Source: Bacteroidales bacterium
GTDB lineage: Bacteria; Bacteroidota; Bacteroidia; Bacteroidales; JAADJA01
Assembly (NCBI GenBank): GCA_021740645.1
Contig: JAIOZL010000025.1
Location: 1 to 64,000 of the forward strand
DNA: 64,000 nt
Direction: 5' to 3'
This document shows, one piece after another, positions 1 through 9,110 of this stretch. The translations under genes were made by a program, and so were the position numbers. The notes beneath the pieces are model-generated. The model made no database searches. It was not told the DNA's origin and was given only the letters and a program-made list of their open reading frames with translations. Numbering within the stretch: the stretch's first letter is position 1; the number at the start of each line of letters is the position of its first letter.

Positions 1-36
1 GTTTTATTATTTTTGACATAGCTAAATAAAAAGATT

Positions 37-79
37 ACCCCGAATTTAGCCTTTTTTGGCTGTTTTTGGGGTTCTTTTT
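37..79 (+). terminator. Probable rho-independent terminator
   Basis: An imperfect hairpin pairs ACCCC (37-41) with GGGGT (68-72) and AGCC (48-51) with GGCT (58-61), around a run of six T. It is followed by a T-rich tract (73-79). An A-rich run on the left side means it could also work on the other strand. It probably ends a plus-strand gene lying before the window. Confidence 0.5.
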
Positions 80-174
80 ATATATCTTATCAACGCTTTT
101 TGTTGATATCAGTAGGTTTTGCTATTTTACGAATGAGCCCAAAGAGAGCAAACAATTTGCTAAACACTACTGTC

Positions 175-195
175 ACCCTGAACTTGTTTCAGGGT
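175..195 (+). repeat. REP-like palindromic element, copy 1
   Basis: A perfect 8-bp stem, ACCCTGAA with TTCAGGGT, closes a 5-nt loop CTTGT. The same loop with a different but equally self-complementary stem occurs in inverted orientation at 317-337, so the structure is conserved rather than the bases. Similar dispersed palindromes are common in Bacteroidota intergenic DNA. Confidence 0.6.
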
Positions 196-316
196 CTGTA
201 AATACTGAAAACAAAATCAGAACAACATTGAAGGAATGATTCGTTTACATAATGTCAAATAAAAACAGGACGACACTTTATATTGGCGTTACCAGTGATC
301 TTATAGAAACAACGAG

Positions 317-337
317 ATTCCGAAACAAGTTCGGAAT
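317..337 (-). repeat. REP-like palindromic element, copy 2
   Basis: On the minus strand this reads stem ATTCCGAA, loop CTTGT, stem TTCGGAAT. It has the same length and loop as the copy at 175-195, with paired stem substitutions. It lies in opposite orientation to that copy. Confidence 0.6.
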
Positions 338-401
338 AACGGTTGATTAGAGTGCGGGGGAGTAAGATAGGATTGGATGCACTTTGCGAAACATGAGCTT
401 C

Positions 402-1757
402 TTAAAGCTTAGTATCAGTCGTCATACCAATCAATTTGTCGTACAACTCAGTCCATTCGTTATTCCAGTCGTAATGGTTAAGGCTGCTGTTATGCCAGAT
501 CAGCACAAACTCACCTCGATATTTCATCACTACCTTAAGAACATCCAAAAACCCCGATTCAAATTCAGAAAGACCCGGGTACATTTTCCTAAGGGCAACT
601 TCCATTACTGTTACCGGCCGCTCATAGAGGTTTAGCCTTTTTCGATACACCACATCAAATACAGGATACGTCAAACAAACCCCAGAACGGAAACCACAGG
701 TATTGGTAAATCCCAAAGTACTGTCAATTTCCAGTTCATTCTCCTCCCAAAGTTGCCAGGTAAGTGGATTTTGAAAACGCAGGTAATGCTGGCGTCCTTC
801 AGAAATGCCAGGGAAAATTTCTCTTAAACGTTTAAGTTCTTCCCGGAAGTCCTCCCTGCTGTTGTAGGAACAGTAAGAAGCATGCAGACCAACGGTGTGG
901 CCCCGCCTGGAAATCTCCTCCAATACAGGAGGTAAAACAGGATCATCGATAGAATACCGGACGTCTTCCTCATGCCGATGGCCCGGGATAAAATAGAAAT
1001 AAGATTTCTGTCCGTACTTCTCGGAAATGTTCATAAAAAAGTCAAATGAATGGAAGTTGTCCTTTTTTCGTCCTGCCCGTATCCCAATGTAATCAAAGAG
1101 GGTTTGCTTAAGACTTTTCAGGCTTTTACGACGAATGATATCCTTTCCGGCTTCCCGGGCAAATTTCCCAAAGGAATCGAATTTGTGCAGATCGTCTATG
1201 TCATGGGTAATATATGGAATGAAAGACAGCTTTTTTCTTTCTTGTTTTATACCCATTTCATGCATTAAGTTCCATAAAAACTCCAGGTATTCATTTACCA
1301 CCGGACGGTGGGCAAATCCAAGTTTAATTGCAAGGTTAGCTTCATCAGGAAAACGGCCATGTTCATCACGCACAGGATTGGCAATTTCTTCCCAGCGGGT
1401 GAGCATAAAAAAGGAGGAAGCAAAAATATCCAGCCCTGCCTTAATGTAATTCGCCTTCTGAATAAATTGATCATCACCGAATAATATGAAGAGGTTTTCT
1501 GAATGGGTAAATTGATTGGAAGAGATCTTAATCTGCTCCGGAATATTTTCTCGTAAAAAGTAGGATTCGTTCTCATCAAGCCTGGAGAAAAAAGCATCTG
1601 AGAAACAAACCTCATTCTCATTCTCAAGAACGATCCTGTATTCATGACTGTCTGCTTCGATGATCTCATAATCCAGTCCTAAAAATTCATGGAGCAGAAC
1701 ATCAATTACATATTCCTTTTCGTACCTGAATCCTCTACCAATATAAACCCTGATCAT
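402..1757 (-). CDS. Polysaccharide deacetylase-family protein
   Basis: This 451-residue protein has an N-terminal region of no recognised fold. A NodB-like core follows: YITHDIDDL near residue 185 resembles the metal-binding motif 1, and HTVGLHASY near residue 290 resembles the H-x3-H motif 2. A late WHNSS segment may contribute to the active site. The family removes N- or O-acetyl groups from sugars. Such long forms are common in O-antigen and capsule loci, and this one is the distal gene of a minus-strand run with an acetyltransferase and a flippase, which fits sugar modification of a surface polysaccharide. No signal peptide is visible, so it probably acts in the cytoplasm. The substrate cannot be read from sequence. 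Confidence 0.75.
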   Translation of the reverse strand: MIRVYIGRGFRYEKEYVIDVLLHEFLGLDYEIIEADSHEYRIVLENENEVCFSDAFFSRLDENESYFLRENIPEQIKISSNQFTHSENLFILFGDDQFIQKANYIKAGLDIFASSFFMLTRWEEIANPVRDEHGRFPDEANLAIKLGFAHRPVVNEYLEFLWNLMHEMGIKQERKKLSFIPYITHDIDDLHKFDSFGKFAREAGKDIIRRKSLKSLKQTLFDYIGIRAGRKKDNFHSFDFFMNISEKYGQKSYFYFIPGHRHEEDVRYSIDDPVLPPVLEEISRRGHTVGLHASYCSYNSREDFREELKRLREIFPGISEGRQHYLRFQNPLTWQLWEENELEIDSTLGFTNTCGFRSGVCLTYPVFDVVYRKRLNLYERPVTVMEVALRKMYPGLSEFESGFLDVLKVVMKYRGEFVLIWHNSSLNHYDWNNEWTELYDKLIGMTTDTKL

Positions 1758-1766
1758 TGTTTTTTC

Positions 1767-2654
1767 TCATTTTATCCCAAACAGTAACTTAATATGGGAG
1801 AGGTTCATTTTACCTTTTCTTTCGCGAAGCCAATGATATCCAAACTTAATATAATTTCTTTCAGAATGCTCCCAGGTCATTCGGCATGAGTAGCAAGCAG
1901 GATTATCACAGAAAAAGAATGAAGGATCGTTTTTAAGCCTGTTAATTTCTATTATGTAAGTTTCAGCCATTGAGGTAAAAACAGATTGGGCCATCCCTAT
2001 TTTCCCTTCTTTGATAATCCCCCCCTTTTCCCTGTATTCAGGGTAAAACTTCGGAAATCCTCTTCCACACCCTCCATTCCAGTTGACTTCGGCCAATTTA
2101 ATCTCCCCTGATGCTGATTGGTAATTTATGCCTTTATTCACTTCTCTCCTTTTAAATCCCAAATGATCAATGGCTACATGTGTGGTACCGACTCCAACTA
2201 CACCGGCACCAATAGTAAGATTTACCGCTTTTTGTTTGATCATATCATCCAAAAGATCATATCCCCCAGATGTCGGGGTATGATTGTTACATAATTCCTC
2301 GGCTTGTTTGCCGATAGCTACAAACTTTTGAATAGGATGTTTGCTCCGGTGCATCATGGGATGTTTGATCATGGCATTAGCAAAAGCACCCGCATAAGAA
2401 GGAGTTTTATCATGCGGAATCTTTTTTGTATCCTCTTCAGACAAGGGTAACTGGAAAAACGGGATAAAAGCATCAGCGACAATTGTCCCCTCCGGCCCCA
2501 CAGAATCAAGTATTGCATCCAATAAGGTAATCACACCATTTTCGAGTGGCCCAACAGATTTCATCGAAACTTTCAGATGAAGGAGATCCCCTTCTTTAAC
2601 CCCAATAGCTTTAAGGTCCTTAATTATATCTTCTTTTGAAAAGACTTTTTCCAT
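1767..2654 (-). CDS. AAC(3)-family N-acetyltransferase
   Basis: This protein of about 295 residues belongs to the aminoglycoside 3-N-acetyltransferase (Antibiotic_NAT) fold. Seen features are the N-terminal GVKEGDLLHLKVSMKSVG region and the glycine-rich LTIGAGVVGVGTTHVAIDHLG segment near residues 145-165, which supplies the conserved H of the family. I start at the ATG at 2654; the codon before it (2657) is GTG. The neighbours are a polysaccharide deacetylase, a CoA-ester lyase, a MaoC dehydratase and a flippase, so it probably transfers an acyl group from CoA to an amino sugar rather than giving drug resistance. That role is inferred from context. Confidence 0.75.
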   Translation of the reverse strand: MEKVFSKEDIIKDLKAIGVKEGDLLHLKVSMKSVGPLENGVITLLDAILDSVGPEGTIVADAFIPFFQLPLSEEDTKKIPHDKTPSYAGAFANAMIKHPMMHRSKHPIQKFVAIGKQAEELCNNHTPTSGGYDLLDDMIKQKAVNLTIGAGVVGVGTTHVAIDHLGFKRREVNKGINYQSASGEIKLAEVNWNGGCGRGFPKFYPEYREKGGIIKEGKIGMAQSVFTSMAETYIIEINRLKNDPSFFFCDNPACYSCRMTWEHSERNYIKFGYHWLRERKGKMNLSHIKLLFGIK

Positions 2655-2665
2655 CACCTTCAGGA

Positions 2666-3580
2666 CTATTTTTTATGAATAAAAGCCAGGTAATCATTTA
2701 TCGCCTGAGCCCTGACAAATAATTTTTTAGCCGCTTTCAGGGTAGGTGGCGACACGAAAATACCATTATGGATAATGATGCCTTTGTCATTCCTGGCCGC
2801 TTCTTCTGATAGCTCAATAATTCGGGTTGCGTCTTCCACATCTTTTTCACCAGGTGTATAATATTCATGAATAATGCCTAACTCCCTGGGCGACATCACC
2901 AACATCCCTTCATATCCCATATCCATGGCCTGGACAATATGACGTTTAAGGCCTTCGAAGTCACCCACATGGACATATGGAGAATCAATGGCCATAATAT
3001 TATTGGCCTTTGCTGTGATAGCTACTTTATGACGTGGGTATTGCAACCCCCGGGCCTCAGGGCCGTGCCTTCCTTCCTGTTCTGCCAAAAAATCTTCGCT
3101 TCCGAAAAGAAGCCCCACAATGCGCTTAGATGCTTTTGCAATCCGCTTTACATTTAGCACTCCTTCGGGAGTCTCTATCAGGGCAATAATATCAAATTGG
3201 CCAGCAGGCAATCCCAGGATTTTTTCTTTGAGGGCTAGCTGGGCATCAAATGCGATAATATCTTCAGGTTTATTCGCCATCGGGTAAACAAAACCATTTA
3301 TATTACTGCAAGCAGTGGCATCTATATCCAAAAGTGTATACCCCGTTTCAATGGGATTGATCCTTACATAGACTGGCCTTGCATCCGGTAGGTCTTTGGA
3401 CAAAAACTCGCGCAGGACCACCCGTGCTTCTTCCTTTTTATTGAAAGGAACCGCATCTTCCAGGTCAAATACTATGGCATCGGCCGAAGTAGTAAATGAT
3501 TTCTCAAGATATTTTTTATAATGCCCTGCCGTAAACAATAAACTTCTGTGAATTAACTTCCCGTTATATTTTTTTTTCAT
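2666..3580 (-). CDS. HpcH/HpaI aldolase / CitE-like CoA-ester lyase
   Basis: This 304-residue protein resembles the CitE/malyl-CoA lyase family of TIM-barrel enzymes that cleave or form beta-hydroxyacyl-CoA thioesters. Visible marks are the early ADAIVFDLEDAVP motif (acidic metal-site residues), VRINP near residue 90, the IALIETPEGVLN segment carrying the catalytic-region Glu, and FGSEDFLAEQ. It lies 3 nt downstream of the MaoC-like gene. A lyase and dehydratase pair of this kind occurs in itaconate/mesaconate CoA pathways (RipB-RipC type). Here the polysaccharide setting suggests the pair makes or removes an acyl-CoA used for sugar decoration, which is an inference. Confidence 0.75.
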   Translation of the reverse strand: MKKKYNGKLIHRSLLFTAGHYKKYLEKSFTTSADAIVFDLEDAVPFNKKEEARVVLREFLSKDLPDARPVYVRINPIETGYTLLDIDATACSNINGFVYPMANKPEDIIAFDAQLALKEKILGLPAGQFDIIALIETPEGVLNVKRIAKASKRIVGLLFGSEDFLAEQEGRHGPEARGLQYPRHKVAITAKANNIMAIDSPYVHVGDFEGLKRHIVQAMDMGYEGMLVMSPRELGIIHEYYTPGEKDVEDATRIIELSEEAARNDKGIIIHNGIFVSPPTLKAAKKLFVRAQAINDYLAFIHKK

Positions 3581-3583
3581 GGA

Positions 3584-4051
3584 CTATGGTCGTTTCGGTA
3601 TTAATACTTTTCTTTTAAATGAGAGTACCTCAATTTCATCCTGGTTAAAGGCCTTTGTCTCCACATAAACCACACCTCTGTCTGGTTTTTTGGTGGAGGG
3701 TTTTATCGATAAAACTTTTGTAACAGCATGCAAAGTATCACCAATAAAAACCGGAGCTTTATGTTCAACAACTTCATATCCAAGGTTAGCAATGGCTTTA
3801 CCGCTGACGTCAGCAACTGTGAGTCCAACAACAATGGAAAAAACCAATGTCCCCACAACCAAAACCTGATCATGTTGACTTTTTTTAGCAAAATCAAAAT
3901 CAAGATGTAGAGGGTGATGGTTCATAGTCAGGAGAGAAAAAATATTGTTATCAGATTCCGTAATTGTTTTTCTCAACGCATGTGCGTAATTATCGCCTAA
4001 TTCAAAGTCCTCGAGAAACCGGCCATAATGGAATGCTTTATTTTTTTGCAT
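3584..4051 (-). CDS. MaoC-family dehydratase
   Basis: This 155-residue hot-dog-fold protein shows the hydratase-type segment NHHPLHLDFDFAKKSQHDQ near residues 44-62, where D and H of the (R)-hydratase motif are expected. LVVGTLVFSIVVGLTV follows. MaoC proteins hydrate enoyl-CoA or dehydrate hydroxyacyl-CoA. It overlaps the end of the flippase gene by 14 bases and is followed after 3 bases by the CoA-ester lyase, so the three are co-transcribed and translationally linked. Its partner lyase suggests consecutive steps on a C4-C5 acyl-CoA. Confidence 0.75.
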   Translation of the reverse strand: MQKNKAFHYGRFLEDFELGDNYAHALRKTITESDNNIFSLLTMNHHPLHLDFDFAKKSQHDQVLVVGTLVFSIVVGLTVADVSGKAIANLGYEVVEHKAPVFIGDTLHAVTKVLSIKPSTKKPDRGVVYVETKAFNQDEIEVLSFKRKVLIPKRP

Positions 4052-5306
4052 GGTAAATATTTCCTTTAGCAGTTTTAAACAAAATTAACAGAAAAAATAA
4101 ATAATAAAAACACAGACTAACCACCAGAATAAGTAAAAGAAGTTTAAATTCAAGCTTAAGCCAATAGCCGCATCCAAATATAACCAGGGTAATAAATAAC
4201 AATCCTGATTGTAATATGAGAGAAAGAGGTTGTTTTTCAAAAATACTCAGGTTAATAGAAACGGGTGACACCACAAAGCGAACAAAAAGCAAAGGGATCA
4301 GGTAGCGTGCATAGGTCCCGGCAATCCGCCACTCTTCGCTGAACACAAACGCAAATACATCTTCAGCAAATATAAAGATCAACAGAAAAAAGGGCAATCC
4401 CATTAACACAAGCTTTCTAAGGGTTGATTTAAAGGTTTCTACAGCTGCACCCGTCCTGTGTTTTTCTTCAGTTGCTTCCTGCATATACAATTGGCCGATA
4501 GATGTCCCTACAAATGACGACGGTACTGCAAGCATCCTTATTGCTAAAGAATAGAATCCCAATGTTGTAACTGAATAAATAATTGAGATGAAGATATTAG
4601 CCAGTTCATTGGCAAGCTGGTTGGCCAGGCTAGCCGGAAAAGTATATTGCGGAAACCGCTTATATCGGATAGCTTGTTGTTTCATCTCCGTTTTAGTGAT
4701 TTCACGGATCAGGTTTTTTTCTCTTAACACATTTTTAAGTAACTGCATATTACCGAACAAATGGGAAGCTGCATAACCGATGATCAAACCTCCAAAACCA
4801 TATTTAACAAGTCCAAGGCCCAGTTGCACTGCCACCATTGTTACAGACTTGAATATTTTGGAAAGGGCAATATCCTTGTATTTTTTTATCCGGGTCGAAT
4901 AATAGTTCAGGGTATTATACATTCCTATAAGCAGAACGACAAGAGGAACCAGATATATCCAGCCCCTTAGCCTGGGCTCTTCAAGAAGTTGCAAAATAAA
5001 GGACTGAAATAGAATAATGATTAAAAGGCTTAAAATACTAAGTGCAAGACTTATGCTAACTCCAAGGGCCAGAACATTAATGGCTTTAGTATCTTCTTTG
5101 GGCAATAATATAGCCAGCTCATACCTCAAATTAGCCACTGTTCCTAAAATGGTGGCAATGGACATAAACAGGGCGAGTAAGCCAAAATCATCCGGTGTAT
5201 AAATACGTGTAAGGACTGGTGCTATTAAAATTGGGAGAAGCTGGGCAATACTTGTTCCTGAAACAAGTGTAAGTAAATTCTTTGTAAAAGTATCCCTAAA
5301 CAGCAT
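4038..5306 (-). CDS. Polysaccharide flippase (Wzx/MATE-like)
   Basis: This protein of about 422 residues has roughly a dozen hydrophobic segments. It begins with the typical flippase start LVSGTSIAQLLPILIAPVLTRIYTPDDFGLLALF. The family carries lipid-linked oligosaccharides across the inner membrane for O-antigen, capsule or similar polymers. The open frame extends upstream to 5375, but the extra 23 residues are unlike the family, so I start at the ATG at 5306. It heads a minus-strand run with the MaoC, lyase, acetyltransferase and deacetylase genes, and overlaps the MaoC gene by 14 bases. Confidence 0.85.
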   Translation of the reverse strand: MLFRDTFTKNLLTLVSGTSIAQLLPILIAPVLTRIYTPDDFGLLALFMSIATILGTVANLRYELAILLPKEDTKAINVLALGVSISLALSILSLLIIILFQSFILQLLEEPRLRGWIYLVPLVVLLIGMYNTLNYYSTRIKKYKDIALSKIFKSVTMVAVQLGLGLVKYGFGGLIIGYAASHLFGNMQLLKNVLREKNLIREITKTEMKQQAIRYKRFPQYTFPASLANQLANELANIFISIIYSVTTLGFYSLAIRMLAVPSSFVGTSIGQLYMQEATEEKHRTGAAVETFKSTLRKLVLMGLPFFLLIFIFAEDVFAFVFSEEWRIAGTYARYLIPLLFVRFVVSPVSINLSIFEKQPLSLILQSGLLFITLVIFGCGYWLKLEFKLLLLILVVSLCFYYLFFLLILFKTAKGNIYHAKK

Positions 5307-5477
5307 TTTTTTAAAATGAAGAAAGTAACAACCTTCAGGCTGACCACGCAAAAGTACATAATAATAAGAAACCACGCTCTGATAAGCAGATTTTGAAATT
5401 TCAAAAGAATAATAAAATTAAAAGTGCCCGGTCAATTTGAAATAATTTTAATTTCGTAAATAATTAATCCCAATAAT

Positions 5478-6719
5478 ATGAATTCAATTCTAATTAAAAA
5501 TATTAAAACACTCGTTCTTGCCGAAGAAAAACCAGGCCTTTTGAAACGTGGTAAAGAGATGGCAGATCTACCTTGCATCCAAAATGCTTATCTGAAAATT
5601 GAAAAGGGGAAGATTGCTTCCTTTGGCAGGATGGAAGCAATTCCTATTGACTTACATTCAGATCAAACACTGGATGCAACGGGTAAAATGGTATTTCCCG
5701 CTTTTTGTGATTCGCATACACACCTGGTTTATCCGGCAAGTCGTGAGATTGAATATGTGGATAAAATAAAAGGATTATCCTACGAAGAAATTGCAAAGCG
5801 GGGTGGTGGAATACTGAATTCAGCTAAAAAAATGAAAGAAACCTCCCTGGCTGAATTGGTGGACCATGCAATTGAACGCCTGGAGGAAATTAAAAACATG
5901 GGTACTGGTGCAGTTGAAATTAAAAGTGGTTATGGGCTGGATACAGATGAAGAATTAAAAATGCTTTATGCCATTCGGAAATTAAAGGAACTTTCACCGC
6001 TAACCATTAAATCGACATTTCTTGGTGCCCATTCTATTCCAGCTCAATACAGGAACAATCAAAGCGAATATGTTGACATTGTGATCAACGAAATGATCCC
6101 ACAGGTCGCAGGAGAGGGATTAGCTGACTACATTGATGTTTTTTGTGATAAAGGGTTTTTTACTGTAGAAGATACAGAACGGATTTTAATGGCCGGGATG
6201 AAATATGGCTTGCGCCCTAAAATCCATGCCAACGAATTGGACTATTCGGGAGGCATACAAGTGGGGGTTAAATACAATGCCCTTTCTGTTGATCATCTTG
6301 AGTATACGGGGGATGCCGAAATAGAGGAACTAAAAAATACGGAGACGATTCCAACAATCCTACCAGGTGCAGCATTTTTCCTGGGTATGGTATATGCCCC
6401 GGCCCGTAAAATGATCGATGCCGGCCTGCCGGTAGCTATGGCCAGCGATTTTAACCCTGGCTCCTCTCCTTCGGGTAATATGCAGCTAATCCTCTCAATG
6501 GCAAGTATTCTTTATCGTTTAACGCCTGAAGAAGCCATTAATGCCTGCACCCTCAATGGGGCCTACGCCATGGGAATCAGTGAAGAACTTGGAAGTATTG
6601 CAATTGGCAAGACGGCAAACGTTTTTATCACGAAAAAAATACCCACAATTGAGTTCATGCCATATTACTACGGCAGTAATAAAGTTAATACTGTTATCCT
6701 AAACGGAGAAATTGTATAA
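5478..6719 (+). CDS. hutI: Imidazolonepropionase
   Basis: This 413-residue amidohydrolase matches HutI, the third step of histidine degradation, which converts 4-imidazolone-5-propanoate to N-formimino-L-glutamate in the cytoplasm. Seen motifs are the metal-binding FCDSHTHLVYPASRE near residue 75, GGGILNSAKKM, GAVEIKSGYGLD, TFLGAHSIP, KIHANEL, the SVDHLE histidine, and ASDFNPGSSPS with the last metal-binding Asp. Its length is normal. No hutU, hutH or ftcD is next to it, so it stands apart from the rest of the pathway here. Confidence 0.95.
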   Translation: MNSILIKNIKTLVLAEEKPGLLKRGKEMADLPCIQNAYLKIEKGKIASFGRMEAIPIDLHSDQTLDATGKMVFPAFCDSHTHLVYPASREIEYVDKIKGLSYEEIAKRGGGILNSAKKMKETSLAELVDHAIERLEEIKNMGTGAVEIKSGYGLDTDEELKMLYAIRKLKELSPLTIKSTFLGAHSIPAQYRNNQSEYVDIVINEMIPQVAGEGLADYIDVFCDKGFFTVEDTERILMAGMKYGLRPKIHANELDYSGGIQVGVKYNALSVDHLEYTGDAEIEELKNTETIPTILPGAAFFLGMVYAPARKMIDAGLPVAMASDFNPGSSPSGNMQLILSMASILYRLTPEEAINACTLNGAYAMGISEELGSIAIGKTANVFITKKIPTIEFMPYYYGSNKVNTVILNGEIV

Positions 6720-6803
6720 TCAATAACAAATAGACTTCTGTCAGGTAATCTTTTAAGAACATTTTTTATTCCTATCTGTTGTTTTAGATAACACACTTTA
6801 TAT

Positions 6804-7568
6804 ATGATGAAGCAACTTTTTAGTCTGTTAGGATTAATTTTTATTCTTGTATCATGCAGTTCTGATAATGAAGACATTAAACTGGCAGAGCAAAACACCC
6901 TGGAGCGTTATCTTGCTAAATATACCGAGCTGGAAACCGATATCCTGATTGCCTGTGCAGCAAGTGAATTAGAAAGTACTGCTGATCATGGAATATCTGT
7001 GTTTTTTTACCCCTTTCACGGAGCCCAGGAATATTCCTATTTCGAAAGTTCAAACGCGGATATTAACCCGGATAATTTTTCGAAATATATTAAAAAAGAA
7101 GGAACAACTAATCCCATGTTCAACGGCTATCTCCGGTTTTATCCCAAACCAGAATCCGAAAAAGAAAGATGGGTTATATTAACCTACCTCACCGATGGGA
7201 AAATTCATGTTTGTGATCCAATTTTACTGAAGCAAAACACAAAACCAACTATCTATAATATTGATCTTCTCGATATTGATTTGACCAATACCACAGAACC
7301 CATTTTTTCATGGGAAGATGATATGGATGAAGAAAACATCATATACTTCCAGGTAATTTCTGATGATGAAGGAAATTTAATTTCAGGTACCTACACCTAC
7401 GATAAACACTGGCAGTTTTATAATCTATCGAATGTTGTCCTCAACATTAAGGAGCAGGACCCGCCCCAGGTTTTGCATGAAAACCGCACCTATATGTTTA
7501 CACTTATGGGGGTTAGCGAAGATAATTGGGTCAACCTGGTTATCATGAAGGAGTTTGAAACGAAATAA
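6804..7568 (+). CDS. Hypothetical lipoprotein
   Basis: This 254-residue protein starts with a lipoprotein signal peptide (hydrophobic stretch then LVSCSSDNED, lipid-attachment Cys near residue 18). The mature part is acidic and rich in aromatic residues, without a domain I can name. It probably sits on an outer or inner membrane leaflet. It is transcribed alone, 84 bases after hutI, and runs tail-to-tail with the next secreted protein. Confidence 0.7.
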   Translation: MMKQLFSLLGLIFILVSCSSDNEDIKLAEQNTLERYLAKYTELETDILIACAASELESTADHGISVFFYPFHGAQEYSYFESSNADINPDNFSKYIKKEGTTNPMFNGYLRFYPKPESEKERWVILTYLTDGKIHVCDPILLKQNTKPTIYNIDLLDIDLTNTTEPIFSWEDDMDEENIIYFQVISDDEGNLISGTYTYDKHWQFYNLSNVVLNIKEQDPPQVLHENRTYMFTLMGVSEDNWVNLVIMKEFETK

Positions 7569-7595
7569 ATATACTAGCTGCCACCTAAATTTTGA

Positions 7596-9002
7596 TTACA
7601 GTGGTTTATAGACTATTTTACTTGCATGCCGCAAATCACCCTGAATACATAATACAATATAAATCCCAGGTTTAACAATACCACCATTAGAATTTTTCCC
7701 CTGCCATAAATATTTAAATGAATATCCTTTATTATCAAAAGGAGATATCCTATCAATCAGTTGAGAACTTGTATTATAAATTTCAATAATAGGGATTTCA
7801 TTAGCGTTCGTACTATTAACTTGTAAAACTATTTGATCTGAAAATGGATTAGGGTTACCTGATACTGTTAAGCTATTTGTATCAGGGATTTCTGGTACAT
7901 GAGGTGTATAAATATGTTTCTCATCCTGCAAATGATAAATTCCATTACCATCTAACCAAATAAAATCAACATAAAGAGGATTGTAGTGTCTATATGCGAT
8001 GGATGGATAGGTTATCGCACCGCCGTTTAAAGTTTCCATAATATGCATGGTACTAAACATAGCACCATAAGAAAATATATGCTGGAGGGATCCGTTATCC
8101 ATATACAAAAAACTATAGCCTATTGGCGGCATGAGGTTATCAATACATAAATAATCTGCAGGTTGAAGATTAAGTTCATAACTATTCAGAAAGCCCACTT
8201 CATACGAGTACTCAAATTCAAATAAATGTTCAGGTGTATTATATAAAAACCGGGCAATATGCATTTCAGGTGTATAATTTTCCATGTTATTATATGTTAT
8301 GCAGGGCATATTTCCGGTGGACGAATGAATAGTGTCTAACGTATTCAGATAATCTGCTGAATAAAAAAACTGTAATGAGTCATTTTCAAACTGCAGTGCG
8401 AAGTAAAAACTATTCGTCAAGTATTGAAGATGATTAGCGATTGCTACATCATGAATGATTGTTTTTGAACAGACAATTACAGAATTTGTAAGGGAGCCTT
8501 CCTGAATAGTAGAGTATAACAATGATTCGTTTATATCGCTAATATGTTCAATCCAGAAAACATTCACGACACCAGCAGAGTCAACGTCAGCAACAGGTAT
8601 CCTGCATGTATAGTTCGATTGCGATACATTCATAATATTTTGCCATAAAATAAAATCTTCTGATAAGGCACTGTGGATTTGGCTTACGGCATCATTGGAC
8701 TCGTAAAGAAGAAAGAATTTATTATCTGCACTTATGGCCAATGATGGATTATTCCCTTCACAAATTACAAATGGATCACCCCATTCCATTAAAGAATTAT
8801 TATAACTCAGGCCCTTAATTATATGCGAGCTATCCTCAAGAGTTGTATAAACAATATAGACATTCGTGTCAGCATCACGAACAATTTTCCTTTGATTATG
8901 GTTAGCCAATGCATAAGGATCATTACTTGTGGCTATGAGGGTTTGCGCCGGGGTTTTTGGTACTACAAAATACAGGGCAAATAACATCAATATATACTTC
9001 AT
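7596..9002 (-). CDS. Secreted protein with T9SS type A sorting domain
   Basis: This 468-residue protein has a signal peptide (MKYILMLFALYFVVPKTPAQ). The middle resembles beta-rich repeat regions of sialidase-like secreted proteins, with no catalytic motif recognised. The last 80 or so residues form a T9SS type A sorting domain: VSGNPNPFSDQIVLQV, IEIYNTSSQLIDR, GKNSNGGIVKPGIYIV and a basic C-terminus. Such cargo crosses the outer membrane by the type IX system and is released or anchored to the surface. A TAACTTTG promoter element lies just upstream. Confidence 0.8.
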   Translation of the reverse strand: MKYILMLFALYFVVPKTPAQTLIATSNDPYALANHNQRKIVRDADTNVYIVYTTLEDSSHIIKGLSYNNSLMEWGDPFVICEGNNPSLAISADNKFFLLYESNDAVSQIHSALSEDFILWQNIMNVSQSNYTCRIPVADVDSAGVVNVFWIEHISDINESLLYSTIQEGSLTNSVIVCSKTIIHDVAIANHLQYLTNSFYFALQFENDSLQFFYSADYLNTLDTIHSSTGNMPCITYNNMENYTPEMHIARFLYNTPEHLFEFEYSYEVGFLNSYELNLQPADYLCIDNLMPPIGYSFLYMDNGSLQHIFSYGAMFSTMHIMETLNGGAITYPSIAYRHYNPLYVDFIWLDGNGIYHLQDEKHIYTPHVPEIPDTNSLTVSGNPNPFSDQIVLQVNSTNANEIPIIEIYNTSSQLIDRISPFDNKGYSFKYLWQGKNSNGGIVKPGIYIVLCIQGDLRHASKIVYKPL

Positions 9003-9037
9003 TGTGATAAGATTAAATAATGGGCTTTAATTTACCT

Positions 9038-9045
9038 CAAAGTTA
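9038..9045 (-). promoter_or_regulatory. -7 promoter element TAACTTTG
   Basis: It matches the Bacteroidota consensus TAnnTTTG and ends 35 bases before the ATG of the type A sorting-domain protein. No clear -33 TTTG is present. Confidence 0.5.
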
Positions 9046-9110
9046 TATAAAATACATATCGATTTAAACTATATTAAAGAATATTTTCGCGTTGTATATG
9101 AGTTTCTTCA

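Larger units (their letters stand above)
1..401. other. Intergenic region, no gene
   Basis: I see no credible coding sequence here. The region contains a terminator-like hairpin near its left end and two inverted copies of a small palindromic repeat, described in their own entries. It lies downstream of the minus-strand deacetylase gene. Confidence 0.6.

Noticed and set aside
1767..2654. AAC(3)-family gene as an aminoglycoside resistance gene
   Set aside because: Its place in a polysaccharide cassette makes a sugar or metabolite acyltransferase more likely, and the family is broad.
5241..5280. Possible third copy of the CTTGT-loop palindrome (CTTGTT ... GAAACAAG)
   Set aside because: It lies inside the flippase coding sequence and has a different stem and loop.
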